A stretch of 14,508 bases of DNA from Pedosphaera sp. (GTDB lineage Bacteria > Verrucomicrobiota > Verrucomicrobiia > Limisphaerales > UBA9464). The first letter of the stretch is position 1; each line of letters opens with the position of its first letter. Both the position numbers and the translations under genes were made by a program. The stretch covers positions 1 to 14,508 of the forward strand of contig SIAZ01000068.1 of the NCBI GenBank assembly GCA_009695405.1, written 5' to 3'. Under the pieces are notes generated by a model, which worked only from the letters and a program-made list of their open reading frames with translations, was not told the origin of the DNA and ran no database searches. Positions 14,412 through 14,508 of this stretch are shown here, piece after piece.

Positions 14412-14508
14412 ATGGAATCCATCATCAAAGACTCCCCTACAAAAACGCGCCGGAAGTTCGATAAATCGTTCAAATGCGAGGTCGTTCGCAACTGGTTATC
14501 GAGCGGTA
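14412..14508 (+). CDS. IS3-family transposase OrfA, N-terminal fragment
   Basis: Thirty-two codons are present before the window ends. RRKFDKSFKCEVVRNWLSSG matches the start of the IS3/IS911-type OrfA helix-turn-helix (pattern R-R-x-F-x-x-x-F-K-x-E-x-V). OrfA binds the terminal repeats and is normally fused to OrfB by -1 frameshifting. The ATG at 14412 follows the inverted repeat directly, as expected. The truncation is by the window edge. Confidence 0.8.
   Translation, partial: MESIIKDSPTKTRRKFDKSFKCEVVRNWLSSG

Larger units (their letters stand above)
14370..14508 (+). mobile_element. 5' end of an IS3-family insertion sequence (cut by window edge)
   Basis: It begins with a terminal inverted repeat (14370-14400, starting TGCTTCGAT) matching that at 113-143, followed by an OrfA start codon at 14412. 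Orientation is the same as the left-hand copy, and the two partial elements are compatible with one IS type. Preceding bases do not reveal a target duplication because the far end is missing. Confidence 0.83.

Noticed and set aside
1..14508. A composite transposon bounded by two direct IS copies
   Set aside because: The interior is made of housekeeping genes (cysS, rpsR, rpmG, tRNA-Phe), with no cargo-like genes. A contig break at multicopy IS elements is the simpler reading.

Overview
The window reads as ordinary bacterial chromosome, most likely from a member of the Verrucomicrobiota. The inference rests on protein style: the dksA-like / rpmG / rpsR cluster, a DksA-type protein with an Ala/Pro-rich leader and a zinc finger that has lost three of its four cysteines, an L33 with a single cysteine, and a ROK protein with a degenerate zinc motif. 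Recognisable Shine-Dalgarno sequences are rare. No marker gene here settles the phylum. The fragment begins inside the 3' end of one IS3-family element (1-143) and stops inside the 5' end of another in the same orientation (14370-14508). About 140 bases of IS are present at each edge, which fits an assembly contig that broke at a multicopy insertion sequence.

Layout. cysS (+, 166-1590) starts 22 bp after the left IS. A co-directional minus-strand block follows. Read in the direction of transcription it is znuA-znuC-znuB-zur (6487 down to 3469; zinc importer plus a Fur-family zinc regulator, genes overlapping or nearly abutting), then a CPBP intramembrane protease gene split by a frameshift (3422-2467), then comF (2477-1689). 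Upstream lies a second minus-strand operon, dksA-like / rpmG / rpsR (7846-6596), closed by a clear intrinsic terminator at 6541-6571. A Fur-family-like palindrome at 6517-6531 lies between that terminator and znuA.

A 320-bp non-coding gap leads to a Gfo/Idh/MocA oxidoreductase (+, 8167-9192), which converges on a ROK-family sugar kinase-like gene (-, 9398-10333). Divergent from ROK is a copper-type P1B ATPase (+, 10554-12857), preceded by a plausible sigma-70 promoter and a pair of direct repeats 26 bp apart. tRNA-Phe(GAA) follows on the minus strand (12950-13025). After a 420-bp gene-free stretch comes a SAM-dependent methyltransferase of a type common in surface-glycan loci (+, 13446-14258), and then the right-hand IS.

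Functionally the window mixes housekeeping genes (Cys-tRNA synthetase, two ribosomal proteins, tRNA-Phe, a DksA-like RNA polymerase factor) with metal homeostasis (zinc uptake, probably Zur-repressed; copper export). I see no novel multi-gene system. The best lead is the CPBP gene: its two halves are joined exactly by a -1 slip on a T TTT TTC heptamer, with a possible UUCG-capped hairpin downstream. A simple homopolymer indel explains it equally well or better.
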